Of a stretch of DNA of 17,029 nucleotides, positions 6,839 to 13,775 are shown in pieces. The notes under the pieces are model-generated. The model did not search any database. It was not told the DNA's origin and saw only the letters and a list, made by a program, of their open reading frames with translations. Made by a program: the position numbers and the translations under genes. The stretch comes from an uncultured Cytophagaceae bacterium. Lineage in GTDB: Bacteria; Bacteroidota; Bacteroidia; Cytophagales; Microscillaceae. Where the stretch lies: contig CALDJV010000594.1 of the NCBI GenBank assembly GCA_937899305.1, positions 1 through 17,029 on the forward strand, written 5' to 3'. How positions within the stretch are numbered: the stretch's first letter is position 1; every line of letters begins with the position of its first letter.

Positions 6839-7116
6839 TGGCACGTTCACTTAAAAAAGGACCATATATAGAGCATCACCTTCAAAAGAAGGTTGAAGCG
6901 ATGAACGAATCAAACAAAAAATCGGTAGTAAAAACCTGGTCGCGCAGATCTATGATTTCTCCCGATTTTGTTGGGCTTACCTTTGCTGTTCACAATGGAA
7001 ACAAATTTATTCCAGTATTTGTAACAGAAAACATGGTAGGGCACCGTTTAGGTGAATTTGCACCTACACGTAACTTTAGAGGACACATTGCCAAAAAAGA
7101 TAAGAAAAAGCGATAA
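6838..7116 (+). CDS. rpsS: 30S ribosomal protein S19
   Basis: S19 sits in the 30S head, with S13, and contacts the A-site finger. The 92 aa match the family. MARSLKKGPYI at the N-terminus and the block IPVFVTENMVGHRLGEFAPTR, then RGH, are signature sequences. It overlaps rplB by one base (TAATG), implying translational coupling. The C-terminal tail KKDKKKR is basic, as usual. Confidence 0.97.
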   Translation: MARSLKKGPYIEHHLQKKVEAMNESNKKSVVKTWSRRSMISPDFVGLTFAVHNGNKFIPVFVTENMVGHRLGEFAPTRNFRGHIAKKDKKKR

Positions 7117-7122
7117 GGAATC

Positions 7123-7665
7123 ATGGCTGAACAAGAGACTTTAGAAAAAACACAAGAAGCTTCTCCTGAGTCTAATAAAAGGAAGGTGAAGAAGTCTGTT
7201 CGAATCGCACAAATGAAAGAAGAGAAGAGAGAACGACGAGAGCAGATGGCCGGATTCCGTGGTGCCGTAAAAGCTCATCTGAAAAATGTTCCTACCTCTC
7301 CTCGCAAAATGCGTTTAGTGGCAGATTTGGTACGTGGTCAAAAAGTAGATCGCGCACTAAACATCCTTAGATTTGAACCAAAAGTAGGATCCTCATACAT
7401 TGAAAAATTACTACTATCTGCGATTTCTAACTGGGAAAACGAAAACGAAGACCGTAAAGTTGAAGATGCCGATTTGTACATCAAAGAAATCTTTATAGAT
7501 GGTGGTCGTATGTTGAAACGTTTGCGCCCGGCACCTCAAGGGCGAGGACACCGTATCCGCAAGCGCTCAAACCACATTACTATTGTGATTGATAGTTTGA
7601 ATCCGGTAGGGTCAAACGAGGAAGATACTACTTCGGAGAATGATAACCCTGAAAACGATAACTAA
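7123..7665 (+). CDS. rplV: 50S ribosomal protein L22 with extended ends
   Basis: L22 contacts all domains of 23S rRNA, and its hairpin lines the exit tunnel. The core is residues about 45-160: KNVPTSPRKMRLVADLVRG, then IFIDGGRMLKRLRPAPQGRG and HRIRKRSNHITIV. The usual length is about 110-135 aa; this one is 180. The extra N-terminal 44 residues are charged, and the last 17 (from about 164, NEEDTTSEN onward) are acidic and low-complexity. ATG 7123 lies 6 nt after the rpsS stop, with AAGGA overlapping the gap. In-frame ATGs at 7213 and 7246 (QMAGFRG) would give more typical products, so the start is not certain, though spacing favours 7123. Confidence 0.95.
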   Translation: MAEQETLEKTQEASPESNKRKVKKSVRIAQMKEEKRERREQMAGFRGAVKAHLKNVPTSPRKMRLVADLVRGQKVDRALNILRFEPKVGSSYIEKLLLSAISNWENENEDRKVEDADLYIKEIFIDGGRMLKRLRPAPQGRGHRIRKRSNHITIVIDSLNPVGSNEEDTTSENDNPENDN

Positions 7666-7667
7666 GG

Positions 7668-8393
7668 ATGGGACAAAAGGTTAATCCAAACGGTCTAAGA
7701 TTAGGCATCATCAAAGGATGGGAGTCTAACTGGTATGGAGGAAAAGACTACTCCAACAAATTATTAGAAGACGAGAAGATTCGCAGATATATCCACATAC
7801 GTATCCCCAAAGGTGGTATTTCTAGAATTGTAATTGAGCGTACTTTGAAGCGCATCACCCTTACGATTCATACTGCCCGCCCTGGTGTTGTGATCGGTCG
7901 TGGAGGTGCAGAAGTAGATAAAATCAAAGAAGAGCTTAAGAAACTTACCAGCAAAGATGTTCAAATCAACATCTTTGAAGTAAAGCGTCCTGAATTGGAT
8001 GCCAAATTGGTAGGAGAATCTATTGCCCAGCAATTAGAAGCTCGTATTTCTTATCGTCGTGCAATGAAACAAGCCATTGCTGCTGCTATGAGAGTAGGAG
8101 CCCAAGGTATTAAAATCAAATGTGCTGGTCGTTTAGGTGGTGCTGAAATGGCCCGCTCTGAGCAGTACAAAGAAGGACGTATTCCTTTGCATACCTTGAG
8201 AGCTGAAATCGATTACGCTATCTCTGAGGCCAATACCGTTTATGGTAAAATTGGTATCAAAGTATGGATTTTCAAGAAAGAAATCTACGGCAAGCCTGAT
8301 TTGTCTCCAAACCAAGGAGCAAGCAATGACCGTCAAGGTCAACCTCGCCGTCGTAACCGAGGTGGAGATCAACGCCGAAAAAAGCGTAATTAG
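7668..8393 (+). CDS. rpsC: 30S ribosomal protein S3
   Basis: S3 forms part of the mRNA entry tunnel of the 30S subunit. The 241 aa include the N-terminal MGQKVNPNGLRLG, the type II KH domain with GRGG at 77-80 (GVVIGRGGAEVDKIKEEL) and the C-terminal S3 domain (GAQGIKIKCAGRLGGAEMARSE). A very basic tail (PRRRNRGGDQRRKKRN) extends past the core. The gene starts 2 nt after the rplV stop and is followed by an unusually long 91-nt gap holding a perfect hairpin. Confidence 0.98.
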   Translation: MGQKVNPNGLRLGIIKGWESNWYGGKDYSNKLLEDEKIRRYIHIRIPKGGISRIVIERTLKRITLTIHTARPGVVIGRGGAEVDKIKEELKKLTSKDVQINIFEVKRPELDAKLVGESIAQQLEARISYRRAMKQAIAAAMRVGAQGIKIKCAGRLGGAEMARSEQYKEGRIPLHTLRAEIDYAISEANTVYGKIGIKVWIFKKEIYGKPDLSPNQGASNDRQGQPRRRNRGGDQRRKKRN

Positions 8394-8412
8394 AAAAAGA
8401 TTTGGTAGAAAA

Positions 8413-8449
8413 GTTCAGTTGCAACGATCTGGTTATTGAGCAACTGAAC
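8413..8449 (+). promoter_or_regulatory. Perfect 10-bp hairpin in the rpsC-rplP spacer
   Basis: GTTCAGTTGC (8413-8422) is exactly complementary to GCAACTGAAC (8440-8449), enclosing a 17-nt loop. It lies in a 91-nt gap, where most junctions of this operon are under 20 nt. No T-run follows, so it is not an intrinsic terminator. It ends 35 nt before the rplP start and could be a processing or protein-binding site. Confidence 0.55.
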
Positions 8450-8484
8450 AATGAAGCAATGTGACAATTACTATTTAAGAAATC

Positions 8485-8904
8485 ATGTTACAACCAAAAA
8501 GAGTAAAGTTTAGAAAACAGCAGAAGGGGAGAATCAGAGGGATTGCTGGTAGAGGCCATACAATTGCTTTCGGTTCTTTTGGTCTAAAATCACTGGAAAG
8601 AGGCCGAATTACTTCTCGTCAAATAGAAGCCTGTCGTATTACCATTTCTCGAACACTAAAGAGAGAGGGTAAGATATGGATCAGAATTTTCCCTGATAAG
8701 CCTATTACCAAGAAGCCTGCCGAGGTTCGGATGGGTAAGGGTAAAGGTGCTCCTGAATACTGGGTAGCTAAAGTAAAGCCTGGTACCATCATGTTTGAAA
8801 TTGATGGGGTGAGTAAAGAATTAGCGGCCCGCGCATTGCAATTAGCCGCCTATAAACTTCCTGTAAGTACTAAATTTGTTGTACGTAGAGATTACGTAGA
8901 GTAG
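8485..8904 (+). CDS. rplP: 50S ribosomal protein L16
   Basis: L16 helps organise the A-site tRNA region of the 50S subunit. The 139 aa match the family. Diagnostic stretches are MLQPKRVKFRKQQKGR, the GRGHTIAFGSFGLK loop, and VRMGKGKGAPEYWVA (81-95), which includes the Arg hydroxylated in E. coli. It starts 91 nt after rpsC, the largest gap in this half of the operon, and ends 5 nt before rpmC. Confidence 0.98.
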   Translation: MLQPKRVKFRKQQKGRIRGIAGRGHTIAFGSFGLKSLERGRITSRQIEACRITISRTLKREGKIWIRIFPDKPITKKPAEVRMGKGKGAPEYWVAKVKPGTIMFEIDGVSKELAARALQLAAYKLPVSTKFVVRRDYVE

Positions 8905-8909
8905 AAGTT

Positions 8910-9110
8910 ATGAATAACGAGGAAATTAGGTCTTTGACCGTTGAAGAACTAAGAGAGCGAATCATTGCTGAACGAGATGTATTGCAGAAGTTAAGATTTG
9001 CCCACGCGATTTCTCCTATTGAGAACCCGATGAAGATCAGGGTTTCACGTAAGATTATTGCCCGGTTAAATACGGAGTTGAAAGCACGTGAACTTGCGGA
9101 AAAAAATTAA
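8910..9110 (+). CDS. rpmC: 50S ribosomal protein L29
   Basis: L29 is a small two-helix protein next to L23 at the exit tunnel, a docking point for trigger factor. The 66 aa match the family: EEIRSLTVEELRERI, a helical hairpin turn around HAISPIENPMKIR, then RKIIARLNTELKAREL. The start is 5 nt after rplP. Confidence 0.96.
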   Translation: MNNEEIRSLTVEELRERIIAERDVLQKLRFAHAISPIENPMKIRVSRKIIARLNTELKARELAEKN

Positions 9111-9123
9111 AATCTGAAGAATT

Positions 9124-9414
9124 ATGCAAGCTGAACAAGAAACTGCCCAAGCGGAAGCAAAGCAAAGAAACGCACGCAAAGAGAGAGTAGGGAAAGTAGT
9201 AAGTAATAAGATGACCAAATCTATTACAGTACTAGTAGAAGGCAAAGTGAAGCACCCTATCTATGGTAAGTTTGTGAATAAGTCCAAAAAGTTTGTAGCT
9301 CACGACGAAAACAATGAGTGCAACATTGGAGATACTGTTAGAATTATGGAATGCCGTCCGTTGAGCAAAAGAAAGCGCTGGAGATTGATCAATATCATCG
9401 AGCGTGCTAAGTAG
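9124..9414 (+). CDS. rpsQ: 30S ribosomal protein S17
   Basis: S17 is an OB-fold primary binder of 16S rRNA. The core is residues about 18-96: RKERVGKVVSNKMTKSITV, HPIYGKFVNKSKKFVAHDE, then GDTVRIMECRPLSKRKRWRL, all typical. The first 17 residues (MQAEQETAQAEAKQRNA) are an Ala/Gln/Glu-rich addition to the usual roughly 85-aa form. The start is 13 nt after rpmC. A 57-nt gap follows. Confidence 0.96.
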   Translation: MQAEQETAQAEAKQRNARKERVGKVVSNKMTKSITVLVEGKVKHPIYGKFVNKSKKFVAHDENNECNIGDTVRIMECRPLSKRKRWRLINIIERAK

Positions 9415-9471
9415 GGGTGGAAGTCCAAGCACAATTATTATTGTAAACATTTGATTTAACGGATTTAAACC

Positions 9472-9840
9472 ATGATACAACAAGAATCAAGACTTAGCGT
9501 GGCCGACAACAGTGGCGCTAAAGAAGTACTTTGTATTCGTGTATTGGGAGGTACAAAGAAGAGATATGCATCAGTGGGCGATAAAATCGTAGTGACTGTA
9601 AAATCTGCGATTTCTTCAAGTAGCCTTAAAAAAGGTACCGTTTCTAAAGCGGTAATTGTACGAACCAAAAAAGAAGTACGTCGTAAAGATGGTTCTTACA
9701 TTCGTTTTGAAGACAATGCTGCGGTATTGTTGAATAACAATGACGAACCAAGAGGAACACGTATTTTTGGACCTGTTGCCCGTGAGTTACGTGAGAAGCA
9801 GTTCATGAAAATTGTTTCTTTGGCTCCTGAGGTATTGTAA
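9472..9840 (+). CDS. rplN: 50S ribosomal protein L14
   Basis: L14 lies at the subunit interface and forms bridges with 16S rRNA; it is also the docking site of RsfS. The 122 aa are the canonical length. MIQQESRLSVADNSGAKEV and the C-terminal GTRIFGPVARELRE, then FMKIVSLAPEVL, are signature sequences. The preceding 57-nt gap contains only a weak 5-bp hairpin (ACAAT-TATT-ATTGT) and no promoter I can recognise. Confidence 0.98.
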   Translation: MIQQESRLSVADNSGAKEVLCIRVLGGTKKRYASVGDKIVVTVKSAISSSSLKKGTVSKAVIVRTKKEVRRKDGSYIRFEDNAAVLLNNNDEPRGTRIFGPVARELREKQFMKIVSLAPEVL

Positions 9841-9878
9841 GGCTAATTAACAGAAGATAAGACGCTGAAAACAAGACA

Positions 9879-10226
9879 ATGGAACGTAAAAAGAACAAGC
9901 AGCCAAAATTACACCTTAAGAAAGGCGATAAAGTGAGAGTGATTGCTGGAAACTCTCGTGGCAAAGAAGGAGAAGTACTTGAGGTGTTGATAGAAAAGCA
10001 AAGAGCAATAGTAGAAGGAGTCAATATGATCAAAAAGCATTTGAAGCCTTCTGCAAATAACCCTCAGGGTTCTATCCAGGAAATCGAAGGAACAATTCAT
10101 ATCAGTAACTTGATGGTGATTGATCCTTCATCGGGCGAACCTAGAAGAACGGGGCGTAAACTTGACGACAACAATAAGCTCCAAAGGTATTTCAAGGAAC
10201 ATACTTCCGTAAAGAAAGATAAGTAA
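9879..10226 (+). CDS. rplX: 50S ribosomal protein L24
   Basis: L24 is one of two assembly-initiator proteins of the 50S subunit. The KOW motif spans residues about 11-38 (HLKKGDKVRVIAGNSRGKEG), followed by GVNMIKKHLKPS and IEGTIHISNLMVIDPSSGEP, typical of bacterial L24. At 115 aa it is slightly longer than the E. coli form because of a basic C-terminal tail. It ends 2 nt before rplE. Confidence 0.97.
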   Translation: MERKKNKQPKLHLKKGDKVRVIAGNSRGKEGEVLEVLIEKQRAIVEGVNMIKKHLKPSANNPQGSIQEIEGTIHISNLMVIDPSSGEPRRTGRKLDDNNKLQRYFKEHTSVKKDK

Positions 10227-10228
10227 AG

Positions 10229-10786
10229 ATGGCTGGAACACCAAGAATCAAAGAAAAGTACTTGAACGAAGTTGTCAAAGGATTACAAGACAAGTTTCAG
10301 TACAAGTCAGTGATGCAGGTACCAAAAGTTACCAAGGTGGTGATTAACAAAGGTATTGGTGCCGCAGTTGCCGATAAAAAATTAGTAGATGTTGGCTTAG
10401 AGGAGTTGGCTTTGATTGCTGGCCAAAAAGCCGTACCAACTTATGCTAAAAAATCTGTTGCGAATTTTAAGCTTCGTGAAGGGATGCCTATTGGGGCAAA
10501 AGTAACCTTGCGAGGTGATCGTATGTACGAATTCATTGACAGATTGTTTGCTGTAGCCCTTCCTCGGGTACGTGACTTCAAAGGAGTAAATGAAAAAGGC
10601 TTCGATGGTCGTGGTAACTATACCTTAGGAGTAAAAGAGCAAATTATTTTCCCTGAGATTAGCATCGAGAAGGTGAATAAAATCACCGGAATGGATATTA
10701 CATTTGTAACCACTGCACCTTCCGACGAAGAGGGATTCGAATTGTTGAAGTTGCTCGGTATGCCATTTGCAAATTTGAAAAAATAA
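10229..10786 (+). CDS. rplE: 50S ribosomal protein L5
   Basis: L5 binds 5S rRNA in the central protuberance and contacts P-site tRNA and S13. The 185 aa match the family. Typical segments are VPKVTKVVINKGIG, GQKAVPTYAKKSVANFKLREGMPIG, RGDRMYEFIDRL and LGVKEQIIFPEI. The ATG is 2 nt after rplX, so coupled translation is likely. Confidence 0.98.
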   Translation: MAGTPRIKEKYLNEVVKGLQDKFQYKSVMQVPKVTKVVINKGIGAAVADKKLVDVGLEELALIAGQKAVPTYAKKSVANFKLREGMPIGAKVTLRGDRMYEFIDRLFAVALPRVRDFKGVNEKGFDGRGNYTLGVKEQIIFPEISIEKVNKITGMDITFVTTAPSDEEGFELLKLLGMPFANLKK

Positions 10787-10795
10787 GATATTCCC

Positions 10796-11101
10796 ATGGC
10801 AAGAGAATCAATAAAAGCTAGAGAGCGCAAAAGAGAGCGTACTGTAGCTAAATACACTCAGAAAAGAGAAGAGTTGAAGTTGAAAATCAAAGAAGCGATC
10901 AAGGCAGACGAAGATCCAACTGAATTTTATGTACAATTGGATAAATTGCCAAAAAACGCTTCTCCAATACGTTTACACAACCGTTGTAAAGTAACTGGCA
11001 GACCAAAAGGGTATATGCGCAAGTTCGGTATTTGCCGTAATGTGTTCCGTGAAATGGCTTCTGAAGGGAAGATTCCTGGAGTAACTAAGTCCAGTTGGTA
11101 A
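10796..11101 (+). CDS. rpsN: 30S ribosomal protein S14, long zinc-free form
   Basis: S14 is a late-assembling protein of the 30S head. The 101 aa correspond to the long, zinc-independent form. The C-terminal block LHNRCKVTGRPKGYMRKFGICRNVFRE, then GKIPGVTKSSW, is diagnostic, and the two CxxC pairs of the zinc form are absent (only single Cys residues remain). A central stretch (IKADEDPTEFYVQLDKLPKN) makes it longer than the 89-aa S14 common in Bacteroides. An 81-nt gap with a promoter-like sequence follows. Confidence 0.97.
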   Translation: MARESIKARERKRERTVAKYTQKREELKLKIKEAIKADEDPTEFYVQLDKLPKNASPIRLHNRCKVTGRPKGYMRKFGICRNVFREMASEGKIPGVTKSSW

Positions 11102-11109
11102 TTTTCTCT

Positions 11110-11139
11110 TTTGTTTTTGTACGAATTGTGTTAATTTTG
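11110..11139 (+). promoter_or_regulatory. Candidate internal promoter before rpsH
   Basis: TTTG at 11110-11113 and TAATTTTG at 11132-11139 (fits TAnnTTTG) are 18 nt apart, in the 81-nt gap between rpsN and rpsH. It is nearly the same arrangement as the operon promoter at 4283-4313. A start would fall near 11146. The region is T-rich, so chance matches are more likely than usual. Confidence 0.55.
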
Positions 11140-11163
11140 CAATCCCGTTTTTTCGGGAGCAAA
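11136..11163 (+). promoter_or_regulatory. Bulged hairpin overlapping the internal promoter
   Basis: TTTGC (11136-11140) pairs with GCAAA (11159-11163), and TCCCG (11143-11147) with CGGGA (11154-11158), leaving a 2-nt AA bulge and a six-T loop. The T-run is in the loop, so it is not a terminator. It overlaps the -7 box of the candidate promoter and could be an operator, or in read-through mRNA a binding or processing site 19 nt before rpsH. Confidence 0.5.
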
Positions 11164-11182
11164 TCAAAACTGTGAGTTAAGA

Positions 11183-11581
11183 ATGAATACGGATCCAATT
11201 GCCGATTATTTAACGAGAGTTAGAAACGCTATAAAAGCTAAGCATAGAATTGTAGAAATACCTGCCTCTAACATCAAGAAGGAGATCACAAAGGTATTGT
11301 ATGACAAAGGCTATATCCAAAGCTATAAATTTGATGATAATTCTGTACAAGGTACCATCAAAATTGCTTTGAAGTATAACCCTGTATCTAAGGACGCTGC
11401 AATCATTAAATTGCAACGTGTAAGTAAGCCTGGTTTGCGTAAGTATGTACCAGCCACAGAACTTCCAAGAGTTTTGAATGGGCTAGGTATCGCGATTCTT
11501 TCTACTTCTAAAGGTGTGATCACTGACAAAGAAGCTAGAAATTTGAACGTGGGTGGAGAAGTTTTGTGTTACGTATATTAA
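11183..11581 (+). CDS. rpsH: 30S ribosomal protein S8
   Basis: S8 is a primary binder of the 16S central domain and, in E. coli, the repressor of the spc operon. The 132 aa match the family: TDPIADYLTRVRNAIKAKH, the KPGLRKYVPATELPRVLNGLG stretch, AILSTSKGVITDKEAR, and the C-terminal GGEVLCYVY. The 81-nt gap before it, with a promoter-like site and a hairpin, is where local control could act. Confidence 0.98.
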   Translation: MNTDPIADYLTRVRNAIKAKHRIVEIPASNIKKEITKVLYDKGYIQSYKFDDNSVQGTIKIALKYNPVSKDAAIIKLQRVSKPGLRKYVPATELPRVLNGLGIAILSTSKGVITDKEARNLNVGGEVLCYVY

Positions 11582-11596
11582 AAGATTGACGATAAG

Positions 11597-12163
11597 ATGT
11601 CTCGAATTGGTAAAAAACCTGTCGCTATTCCTAGTGGAGTAACGGTGACCGTCGACAACAATCTGGTAAAGGTGAAAGGCTCTAAAGGAGAGCTCGTTCA
11701 ACATGTAAATCCAGAATTGAATGTAAAAGTAGAAGGGGGAGAAGTATTGGTTGAACGCCCCTCTGACCAGAAACAACATAAAGCACTGCATGGGCTTTAC
11801 CGAAGCCTGATCAACAACATGGTGATAGGTGTTTCTGAAGGCTACAAAATTGAATTAGAACTTGTTGGGGTAGGTTTCAAGGCCGCTTGTACAAACAACG
11901 TACTTGATTTGAACCTAGGATATTCTCACAATATTCTCTTTGCACTACCACCAGAGGTGAAAGGGTCTGCGGAGACAAAGAAAGGAACCAATCCTTCTAT
12001 TACTCTTGAGAGTATTGATAAGCAATTAATTGGTCAGGTAGCTGCTAAGATTAAATCTCTTAGAAAAGTAGAACCTTACAAAGGTAAAGGGGTTCGTTTG
12101 AAAGGGCAGGTACTTGGAGTTGATTTGAGAAAGAAAGCTGGTAAAACTGCTGCTAAGAAATAA
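11597..12163 (+). CDS. rplF: 50S ribosomal protein L6
   Basis: L6 lies near the sarcin-ricin loop and the factor-binding site. The 188 aa contain the two tandem L6 folds: MSRIGKKPVAIPSGVTV opens the first, and the second carries GQVAAKIKSLRKVEPYKGKG followed by VRLKG. The C-terminus ends in a Lys/Ala-rich tail (RKKAGKTAAKK). The start is 15 nt after rpsH. Confidence 0.97.
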   Translation: MSRIGKKPVAIPSGVTVTVDNNLVKVKGSKGELVQHVNPELNVKVEGGEVLVERPSDQKQHKALHGLYRSLINNMVIGVSEGYKIELELVGVGFKAACTNNVLDLNLGYSHNILFALPPEVKGSAETKKGTNPSITLESIDKQLIGQVAAKIKSLRKVEPYKGKGVRLKGQVLGVDLRKKAGKTAAKK

Positions 12164-12173
12164 TAACTGAGAG

Positions 12174-12521
12174 ATGGCTACAAAAAAAGAACAAAGACGG
12201 CAAAGAATTAAGCGAAGTATCAGAAAAAAGGTTTCTGGTACTGAGAGCCGCCCCCGATTGAGTATTTTTCGTTCAAACAAGCGAATCTACGCTCAAATAA
12301 TTGATGATGTTCAGGGTAAAACTCTCGCCAGTGCTTCTTCTCTTGAAATTGGGGAGAACAAAAACAACAAAGAGAGTGCTGGGGCTGTTGGTAAACTATT
12401 GGCTGAAAAAGCACAAACCAACGGAGTTAAAAAAGTAATATTTGATCGTAACGGATACCTTTACCACGGCAGAGTAAAAGCCTTGGCGGATGGTGCCCGC
12501 GAAGGAGGACTTGAATTTTAA
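12174..12521 (+). CDS. rplR: 50S ribosomal protein L18
   Basis: L18 binds 5S rRNA together with L5. The 115 aa match the family: QRIKRSIRKKVSGTESRPRLS, FRSNKRIYAQIIDD, and the C-terminal FDRNGYLYHGRVKALADGAREGGLEF. It begins 10 nt after rplF and ends 11 nt before rpsE. Confidence 0.97.
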   Translation: MATKKEQRRQRIKRSIRKKVSGTESRPRLSIFRSNKRIYAQIIDDVQGKTLASASSLEIGENKNNKESAGAVGKLLAEKAQTNGVKKVIFDRNGYLYHGRVKALADGAREGGLEF

Positions 12522-12532
12522 GCATTAGAACC

Positions 12533-13048
12533 ATGCAGCAAAGAAAAAAACCAATTAAAGCAAGCGAAACCGACCTGAAAGAAAAGGTTGTAGCAATAAA
12601 TCGTGTAGCAAAAGTTGTAAAAGGTGGTAGACGCTTTAGCTTCTCAGCAATCGTAGTAGTAGGAGATGGAAACGGAACTGTGGGATACGGACTGGGTAAA
12701 GCAAACGAGGTAACTGATGCGATTACCAAAGGGGTAGAAGATGCTAAAAAGAACTTGGTGAAAGTGCCAATTCTTAAAAATACAATTCCTCATTCAATGG
12801 AAGGGAAATACAGCGGCGGCTTTGTACTTTTGAAACCTGCTTCTCCTGGTACAGGGGTAATTGCTGGTGGTGCGATGCGTGCTGTTTTAGAAAGTGCCGG
12901 TATCAAAGATGTATTGGCCAAGTCTAAGGGATCATCAAATCCTCACAACGTAGTAAAAGCTACTTTTGATGCATTGAAAAAAATGAAAGCACCTCACCAG
13001 GTGGCGCATCAAAGAGGAATATCGCTTGAAAAAGTCTTTAAAGGTTAA
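12533..13048 (+). CDS. rpsE: 30S ribosomal protein S5
   Basis: S5 shapes the mRNA entry channel and decoding accuracy. The N-terminal double-stranded-RNA-binding fold is at about residues 17-80 (VVAINRVAKVVKGGRRFSFS, then VVVGDGNGTVGYGLGKANEV), and the C-terminal domain carries PASPGTGVIAGGAMRAVLE and KSKGSSNPHNVVKATFDAL. The 171 aa match the family. The KVVKGGRRF loop is where spectinomycin-resistance changes are known; no such change is evident here. Confidence 0.98.
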   Translation: MQQRKKPIKASETDLKEKVVAINRVAKVVKGGRRFSFSAIVVVGDGNGTVGYGLGKANEVTDAITKGVEDAKKNLVKVPILKNTIPHSMEGKYSGGFVLLKPASPGTGVIAGGAMRAVLESAGIKDVLAKSKGSSNPHNVVKATFDALKKMKAPHQVAHQRGISLEKVFKG

Positions 13049-13077
13049 TGTTTTAAGGGATTTTAAAGAATAGAACA

Positions 13078-13260
13078 ATGGCGAAAGTAAAAATTACGCA
13101 GGTAAGAAGCACTATCAATCGTCCTAAGAGACAGAAAGCAACTATTCAAGCGTTGGGATTAGGGAAAATCAACCGAAGCGTTGAAAAAGAAAACACCCCT
13201 CAAATCGCAGGTATGATCCGTGCAGTACAACATTTGATAGTTGTAGAAGAACTAGGATAA
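13078..13260 (+). CDS. rpmD: 50S ribosomal protein L30
   Basis: This is the small bacterial L30 (60 aa, canonical length). KITQVRSTINRPKRQKATI, ALGLGKINRSVEKEN and the C-terminal AVQHLIVVEEL are signature sequences. It lies 29 nt after rpsE and 65 nt before the rplO ATG. That gap holds no clear promoter or hairpin. Confidence 0.97.
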   Translation: MAKVKITQVRSTINRPKRQKATIQALGLGKINRSVEKENTPQIAGMIRAVQHLIVVEELG

Positions 13261-13325
13261 TAATCAATATCTTAGACTTGTATATTTAGTGCTGGTAGCT
13301 GGTTTAACTTAATTTGATTATTACA

Positions 13326-13772
13326 ATGAAATTGCATACATTAAAACCTGCAAAAGGTTCCGTAAAAAATAAAAAGAGAGTAGGTAGAGGTCAAGGATCT
13401 GGAAGAGGGGGTACATCTACTCGTGGACATAAAGGTGCTCAGTCAAGATCGGGCTATAGCAGAAAGAGTGGTTTTGAGGGTGGACAAATGCCTTTGCAGC
13501 GTCGTTTGCCAAAATTTGGTTTCAACAACGTACACCGAGTATCTTACAAAGCAATAAACTTAGACACCATCCAGGAATTAGTAGAGAAAACAAGTGCTAC
13601 TGACATCACAATTGAATTCTTGAAAAAGAATGGCTTGGCTTCTAAGAATGATTTAATTAAAGTATTAGGAAGAGGAGAGTTGAAAGCAGCTGTAGAAATA
13701 CAAGCCAACAACTTTTCCAAATCTGCCATTGAAGCCATAGAGAAAGCTGGTGGAAAAGCAACTAAACTGTAA
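13326..13772 (+). CDS. rplO: 50S ribosomal protein L15
   Basis: L15 is a late-assembly 23S rRNA-binding protein. The Gly/Arg-rich N-terminal extension (KRVGRGQGSGRGGTSTRGHKG, about 19-39) and the MPLQRRLPKFGFNN block are diagnostic, and the C-terminal globular part ends at SAIEAIEKAGGKATKL. ATG 13326 was chosen over an in-frame TTG at 13314 because MKLHTLKPAKGS is the conserved N-terminus; this gives 148 aa. secY follows after 3 nt. Confidence 0.97.
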   Translation: MKLHTLKPAKGSVKNKKRVGRGQGSGRGGTSTRGHKGAQSRSGYSRKSGFEGGQMPLQRRLPKFGFNNVHRVSYKAINLDTIQELVEKTSATDITIEFLKKNGLASKNDLIKVLGRGELKAAVEIQANNFSKSAIEAIEKAGGKATKL

Positions 13773-13775
13773 GTT

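Noticed and set aside
8242..8439. Plus-strand 65-aa frame overlapping the end of rpsC and the spacer
   Set aside because: It overlaps the conserved S3 coding region in another frame, resembles no protein, and the rpsC frame ends normally, so no frameshift is needed.
11143..11158. TCCCG-TTTTTT-CGGGA read as an intrinsic terminator between rpsN and rpsH
   Set aside because: The T-run is in the loop, not after the stem, and the stem is followed by GCAAATCAAAAC; termination here would also cut the operon.
13314..13325. TTG start for rplO four codons upstream of the ATG
   Set aside because: L15 proteins begin at the ATG (MKLHTLKPAKGS); the extra residues have no family support.
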